Origin: Acidobacteriota bacterium
Lineage (GTDB): Bacteria; Acidobacteriota; Terriglobia; Acidoferrales; UBA7541
Length of the DNA: 10,150 nucleotides
Reading direction: 5' to 3'
NCBI GenBank assembly: GCA_019239815.1
Contig: JAFAZL010000036.1
Span: 1-10,150, forward strand
Positions 6,521-10,150 of the stretch are shown in pieces. The notes beneath the pieces were generated by a model. The model did no database searches. It was not told the origin of the DNA and saw only the letters and a list, made by a program, of their open reading frames with translations. The position numbers and the translations under genes were made by a program. Positions within the stretch are counted from its first letter, which is position 1. Every line of letters starts with the position of its first letter.

Positions 6521-6526
6521 ATTGTA
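6521..6526 (-). promoter_or_regulatory. -10 box TACAAT for tRNA-Arg
   Basis: TACAAT reads on the - strand at 6526-6521, eleven bases before the mature tRNA 5' end, which is good spacing for a short 5' leader. No convincing -35 was found. It lies between the stop codon of the 496-residue gene and the tRNA, so the tRNA may have its own promoter or be read from upstream. Confidence 0.4.
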
Positions 6527-6533
6527 CCGCATG

Positions 6534-8024
6534 TCAGACCGACAGTTTTAATTCGCGTATGGCATCGCCGGCGCCGCTCAAATTCGCGAGACGCATCTCG
6601 GAATATTTGCGAGACAAGAGCACTCCCGGAGCGCCCGCTTGAAACGCAGCGGTAACTGCCGCATTCACGCTCTCCGGCGTGCATTTGCTGTTGCCTTTTT
6701 CCGTCGGGATGTCGATGTCGATCCCCGGCCAAATCAGCGTCTTTGTGCCTTCCACCCCGGCCATGGCGCGCTGTGTTTCGCGGAACACGTAGTCCGACGA
6801 CAATCCTGTGCGCGGAATCTCTGCGTAACTGCGTTCCTTGAGGTTCATCAGCGCGTAGTTCATGTCGATGATGGCCGGCTTCGACATATCTCTGTAAATC
6901 GTCGATCCGATATTGTCGGCGTAGAGCGCCATGCGCTCGCCGCCGCAGTTGTTGTACATCACGACTTTGATGAAATCAGAATGCACCGAAAGTTCGTGCA
7001 GATCCTGCTCCGCCCGATAAATCGGATTGAAGGAATTGTTGTGCCAGATGTGCCAGCCGACTGGGATGGACGGCTTCGCCGTTTTTACGGTTGTATAGAT
7101 CGCGCCATAGGTTTCGCGCAGGCTGTCGGTCCAAAGCATTTCCCAAGCGGCGAGCTCCGGATACACAAGCAGCAGTCGCCAGAATTGTGGATAGTAGCCG
7201 TCGACCGGCCGCTCACCGCTGCGGCACGCGCGCACATATTTTTCCAGTTCGAGAAATCCTTCTCTGGCGCGATCCGGGTTGACGCCGCGTTGTTTCGCCT
7301 TCGCCTGGCAAAATTCGCAGAAGCAAGTGACTTCGCCCGGATCGACGGGCGGTGTATCATGCGTCGCGCCAATGCTGTCGCACATCGCCCCCTGGCGCTC
7401 CGACCCCCACATCAGCCCATCGATGTCATACGACCGCGCATAATCCTCGACCAACCCCGTTAAAAAGTTTCGGTAGTTCGGATTGTTGATACACAGCGTT
7501 TCCGCGTTTTGCCCATGAAGATCTTTCTCCTGCACCTTCTCGACATTCGGAACGTCTTTGCGAAAGACATCCTCGAGCCAGCAGATGACCTTCATGTTGC
7601 GTTTTTTGGCGGCCGGAATGACTTCGGCGAGGATATCGAGATTTCCGTGATCGGGCGCACGCGTCTCTTTCAGCACGGTGTTCCTATAAAACTCCGGATG
7701 CGGCGTCGCGAAATTTCCGCCGTGGAAGTTCAGGTCGTATTCCTGTTTGCCATGGTCGGGCAAGGGCTGGCCAGGAATCTGCCGTCCAGCGATGCCGCGA
7801 CCATACGTGAAGACTGCCAGGAAAAGCGTATTGACGCTTGCGCGCTCTTGCAGAATGTCGAGCACCTTTTCTGTGCCTTCATCGACGAACGAGACAGCGC
7901 CCACCTGAATGCCGATCATTTTCTTCGACTCGCCGGGGAACGCGACCGCCGGCATCGCGAGCGCGGCGCCAGCTCCCGCCGTGAGTTTCACGAATTCACG
8001 CCGATTCAGCTCAGGTTTTTCCAC
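6534..8024 (-). CDS. Tat-exported TIM-barrel glycoside-hydrolase-like protein (496 aa), family unassigned
   Basis: A twin-arginine signal (NRREFVKLT at 7-15, then a small-residue hydrophobic run to AVA near 28) marks export of a folded protein. The mature part reads like a (beta/alpha)8 barrel: KMIGIQVGAVSF, NTLFLAVFTYG, MKVICWLED (145-152), DIDGLMWGSER (200-210), IPVGWHIWHNN and TLIWPGIDIDI. E209 sits where barrel glycosidases often carry an acid. A metal-site-like cluster TCFCEFC (C234, C236, C239) follows, resembling the Cys cluster of some GH42-like and related barrel proteins. GTG 8024 is used, with AAAGGA (8037-8032) seven bases upstream. It follows the 525-residue gene by 54 bases, so the two are probably one operon. 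Hydrolytic activity and substrate are inferences; I cannot name the family. Confidence 0.8.
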   Translation of the reverse strand: MEKPELNRREFVKLTAGAGAALAMPAVAFPGESKKMIGIQVGAVSFVDEGTEKVLDILQERASVNTLFLAVFTYGRGIAGRQIPGQPLPDHGKQEYDLNFHGGNFATPHPEFYRNTVLKETRAPDHGNLDILAEVIPAAKKRNMKVICWLEDVFRKDVPNVEKVQEKDLHGQNAETLCINNPNYRNFLTGLVEDYARSYDIDGLMWGSERQGAMCDSIGATHDTPPVDPGEVTCFCEFCQAKAKQRGVNPDRAREGFLELEKYVRACRSGERPVDGYYPQFWRLLLVYPELAAWEMLWTDSLRETYGAIYTTVKTAKPSIPVGWHIWHNNSFNPIYRAEQDLHELSVHSDFIKVVMYNNCGGERMALYADNIGSTIYRDMSKPAIIDMNYALMNLKERSYAEIPRTGLSSDYVFRETQRAMAGVEGTKTLIWPGIDIDIPTEKGNSKCTPESVNAAVTAAFQAGAPGVLLSRKYSEMRLANLSGAGDAIRELKLSV

Positions 8025-8078
8025 GGATGGATCCTTTCGAATGAGCGATGTAGGTGGCGATTGTTCGATCGCGCGACT

Positions 8079-9656
8079 CTATATGGCTTGGCGCAGATTC
8101 TTCCGCAACGTCAGGCTGCCGTCCTCGTTGAGTTTTTGGTGGCACGCCCAGCGCACGGGGTAACGCATCGCCTTCACTTCGATCTCAGCGCGAAGCTTCA
8201 GCCCTTCGAACTGTGTTCCGTGAGGCAAAACAAGCTGCGCCTGGCGAATTTTCCCAGGCAACGGATACCCGGGATCGAGGCAGCCCGTCTGCAGAATCTT
8301 TCCGTCCTTGCTTTCGACGGTGACGCGCAAAATGCCGGGCACCCCCGCAATGCCGTCATTCGCGAAACCGATAATCAGGCCGAGATAGCCGGTATCTTCG
8401 TAGCTCCAGATAAACGATGGCCGCACGCGATACCCGATGCGCCGATTGATGCGGTCAAACGCCGCTGGGTAAGCCTGATAGTAAGCCGCAAGATTCTTCG
8501 CGCTGATCTGATGAAAATTCCAGAGCGACCAGTAGTTCGCGCCGATATCGATGACGTGCGAAATCATATTTTCGGCCGGCGAAATGCCTTCGATCACCGC
8601 GGCTGGATCGGGCGGCTTGCCCGGGATTCCTTGTTCGAGCAGTGCGCCGATCCACGGCGGGCGATTGCTCAGCGCCTCGATTTGCTCATTCTCGATGAAA
8701 ATCGTGTCGCTTCGAATCCAGTTGTTGCTGCGCACGGTCCGATCGAGCATCTCGGAATTTCCGACACGACTGAAGTCGGGTTGCGTGTTCGTGAGCAGCG
8801 GCGTCTTTTTAAGATGCTCGATCTGAACCTCCATCATGCGAATCCAAGTACGCTCGGCGGTCAGATAGTCGGGGAAGGGATTGTTGGCGAAGGGCCAGGT
8901 GTGGCCCTCTCCCCAGAAGCCGTACATGAAGGTGTCTATGAACTCGATCTGTGAATTGCCGTCGAATTCAGCGGCGAGTTCACCGACGAGATCGGCGAAC
9001 GCGCTCTGAAAGAAAGGATCGTCGTAGCGCGGCTGATATTTCGAATGCGGATTCTCGAGATAACGCTTGGCTGATTTGGCTTCGGACTGATCTTTGAGGA
9101 TGAGATCAACCTTTGGAACTTTCTCGAGAACGAAATCGGGAAGGGCGGCCGAATGCGTGTAGTCGGGTGCGCACATCTGAATGCGCAGGCCGATGCGCTT
9201 GTCATTCTTCTTAGCGAGATCAAAGACGAGCTTGAGGTAGTCCGGAAGCTGCAACTTGCCCGGCTTCGGCTGGACTTCGCGCCACGTCGGACGAATGTAG
9301 AGCTGCTGCCCAAGGGGAAATTTGACGAGGTCTTCGATTGCCTGCGGAATATTGTCGGATTTGATTTCGTCGGTGCCCGAGTCGGCAGTGATGTAGGTGA
9401 CGAGGCCTTTGCCGTAGTTGGGAACGACATCGTCGGAAGGAGTCGTCGTCATCACAACGTCGTCGGTGGGGATGATTGCGGTCGGCGGGTACTGCGGGAA
9501 CGGACCCTGATTGAGGCGGTCCTTGACTACTAGACCCGAGCCGAAATCGGATTTGCCCCAATTGTGGGCGGGGACGTCAGCCTTGACTGTTTTGGCGGCC
9601 GCTCCTGCGGTTGCCGCGAGAAGGGCGCTGCTTTTCAGGAAGTCTCTTCGCTGCAT
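8079..9656 (-). CDS. Tat-exported glycosidase-like protein (525 aa), TIM barrel plus C-terminal beta domain
   Basis: The N-terminus MQRRDFLKSSALLAATAGAA is a textbook twin-arginine signal. The body starts a barrel with YITADSG, then QLYIRPTWREVQPKPGKL (119-134), which mimics the 'W..xEP..G.y' entry of GH5/GH42-like enzymes, and KRIGLRIQMCAPDY. A candidate catalytic strand FIDTFMYGFWGEGH (239-252) contributes E250; a second acid could be E322 or E324 in IFIENEQIEA. Later come NYWSLWNFH and, from about residue 405, RIGYRVRPSFIWSY and a beta-rich tail, an arrangement like DUF4832-type proteins. ATG 9656 has GGAGAA (9667-9662) five bases upstream; an in-frame TTG at 9695 would only add residues ahead of the Tat motif. 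It lies downstream of a GH2-type gene, suggesting a role in extracytoplasmic sugar breakdown. Confidence 0.82.
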   Translation of the reverse strand: MQRRDFLKSSALLAATAGAAAKTVKADVPAHNWGKSDFGSGLVVKDRLNQGPFPQYPPTAIIPTDDVVMTTTPSDDVVPNYGKGLVTYITADSGTDEIKSDNIPQAIEDLVKFPLGQQLYIRPTWREVQPKPGKLQLPDYLKLVFDLAKKNDKRIGLRIQMCAPDYTHSAALPDFVLEKVPKVDLILKDQSEAKSAKRYLENPHSKYQPRYDDPFFQSAFADLVGELAAEFDGNSQIEFIDTFMYGFWGEGHTWPFANNPFPDYLTAERTWIRMMEVQIEHLKKTPLLTNTQPDFSRVGNSEMLDRTVRSNNWIRSDTIFIENEQIEALSNRPPWIGALLEQGIPGKPPDPAAVIEGISPAENMISHVIDIGANYWSLWNFHQISAKNLAAYYQAYPAAFDRINRRIGYRVRPSFIWSYEDTGYLGLIIGFANDGIAGVPGILRVTVESKDGKILQTGCLDPGYPLPGKIRQAQLVLPHGTQFEGLKLRAEIEVKAMRYPVRWACHQKLNEDGSLTLRKNLRQAI

Positions 9657-9661
9657 CTGGA

Positions 9662-9679
9662 TTCTCCACTCAGAAGTGG
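9662..9679 (-). promoter_or_regulatory. small hairpin overlapping the ribosome binding site of the 525-residue gene
   Basis: CCACT (9666-9670) and AGTGG (9675-9679) form a perfect 5-bp stem with a 4-base loop. In the - strand RNA the second arm supplies the first two G's of the GGAGAA site (9667-9662). Folding could reduce translation. The stem is short and may be chance. Confidence 0.2.
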
Positions 9680-9696
9680 TGGAACCATAACACAAC

Positions 9697-9719
9697 GAGA
9701 GAAAGAGAAGGAAAGAAAG
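9697..9719. repeat. 23-base homopurine tract
   Basis: All 23 bases are A or G on the + strand (GA/GGA/GAAA mix). On the coding strand of the flanking genes this is a pure pyrimidine tract in the leader of the 525-residue gene, directly after the terminator-like hairpin, where its T content could help release. Confidence 0.5.
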
Positions 9720-9728
9720 CGTAACCTA

Positions 9729-9757
9729 ACGAAAGTGGCCACCTACGGCACTTTCGT
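9729..9757 (-). terminator. hairpin at the end of the GH2-type gene
   Basis: ACGAAAGTG (9729-9737) and CACTTTCGT (9749-9757) are perfect 9-bp complements around an 11-base loop, inside which CC/GG can pair two more. The hairpin overlaps the last base of the stop codon (9759-9757). On the - strand it is followed by a T-containing and then pyrimidine-only stretch rather than a clean T run. It likely ends or attenuates the GH2 transcript before the Tat pair. Confidence 0.5.
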
Positions 9758-10150
9758 CAGGCTTTTTCGCCCGGAGCGGCTGAGATGTCGAAAGTGAGCG
9801 ATTGCGATCCGAGGACCGGGTGTGTCGCCGTTAGCTTCACCGCGCCCGCTTCTTCCTTCGCGCGAATCCAGATCGCACCCGTGCCGCCGATCAATCCAAA
9901 CGGATTGTCGCCGACAATTTCGGCAGGACCTTCGAGCTGGAATTTCACCGGGTCGTTGGCAAAAGGCCGAATCGCGCCGAATTCGTCCGTGACGCGCAGG
10001 ACGACTCGAGTCGTATCGGCGCCATCGGCGAACAATTTCGTATCGTCGGGAATCAGCGCGAACTTCTGATCCACGCCCCGGCCCGACATCGTCTTCTCGA
10101 TGACTTTCTTTCCTCCGATGTAACCTTCGATACGCAGATCGCCCCAATCG
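9757..10150 (-). CDS. glycoside hydrolase family 2-type protein, C-terminal fragment
   Basis: The frame is open from the window edge to TGA (9759-9757); the 5' part lies outside. The 130 visible residues begin DWGDLRIEGYIGGKKVIEKT and continue FALIPDDTKLFADGADTTRV, VLRVTDEFGAIRPFANDPVK, EGPAEIVGDNPFG and AGAVKLTATHPVLGS, ending SLTFDISAAPGEKA. This is the Ig-like C-terminal module of GH2 enzymes such as bacterial beta-galactosidases: an 'ADG.D...V.V.V.D..G' strand pair, then a 'GP..IVG.NP' turn. The catalytic barrel is not in view, so activity (beta-galactosidase, glucuronidase or other) cannot be set. It lies 100 bases upstream of the exported 525-residue protein on the same strand, with a hairpin between. 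Confidence 0.82.
   Translation of the reverse strand, partial: DWGDLRIEGYIGGKKVIEKTMSGRGVDQKFALIPDDTKLFADGADTTRVVLRVTDEFGAIRPFANDPVKFQLEGPAEIVGDNPFGLIGGTGAIWIRAKEEAGAVKLTATHPVLGSQSLTFDISAAPGEKA

Noticed and set aside
6639..7463. + strand open frame (274 codons)
   Set aside because: It lies wholly antisense to the 496-residue exported protein, and its translation is His/Arg/Val-rich without family features.
7509..8954. Long + strand open frame (481 codons) across the two Tat protein genes
   Set aside because: It is antisense to two genes with clear Tat signals and good ribosome binding sites, spans their 54-bp gap, and its translation shows no motif. Long antisense frames are expected in GC-rich coding DNA.
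1..10150. CRISPR array, insertion sequence, toxin-antitoxin or phage module
   Set aside because: No regularly spaced repeats, terminal inverted repeats with a transposase, or recognisable defence genes were found.

Overview
The window is GC-rich bacterial DNA with one gene on the + strand (the cut 3' end of a sugar phosphate isomerase/epimerase) and every other recognisable gene on the - strand. The content suits a soil Acidobacteriota-type heterotroph: large Tat-exported sugar-active proteins, xylose-isomerase-like enzymes, an orphan NtrC-type regulator and long non-coding spacers. The phylum is an inference from gene content and style, since no marker gene is present.

Layout, left to right. 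2-253 (+): C-terminal 83 residues of a TIM-barrel sugar isomerase. 254-808: non-coding spacer between convergent genes, with two strong inverted repeats. 809-2242 (-): sigma-54 response regulator (receiver, AAA+, Fis domain). 2243-2505: short spacer with a possible sigma-54 promoter and a weak hairpin. 2506-2820 (-): unrecognised 104-residue protein with a very good ribosome binding site and a structured leader. 2991-3650 (-): M50-family membrane metalloprotease. 3713-4528 (-): RsuA/RluB-type pseudouridine synthase, apparently leaderless. 4529-4929: spacer with no recognisable gene. 4930-6066 (-): acyltransferase-3 membrane protein whose N-terminus requires a CTG start. 6067-6432: spacer with repeated TTCGGTCGA boxes. 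6433-6509 (-): tRNA-Arg(TCG) with encoded CCA.

6534-10150 (-) looks like a polysaccharide or glycoside utilisation block. In transcription order it holds the C-terminus of a GH2-type glycosidase, a terminator-like hairpin, then two Tat-exported TIM-barrel proteins of unassigned family (525 and 496 residues) separated by 54 bp. The partial isomerase at the far left is the sort of enzyme often found near such clusters, but nothing links it to this block.

No CRISPR array, transposase, integrase or phage gene was seen. The points most worth checking are the missing ordinary start codon of the acyltransferase, the pair of uncharacterised exported proteins, the long hairpin in the left spacer, and a protein-like small overlapping ORF between the pseudouridine synthase and the M50 protease.
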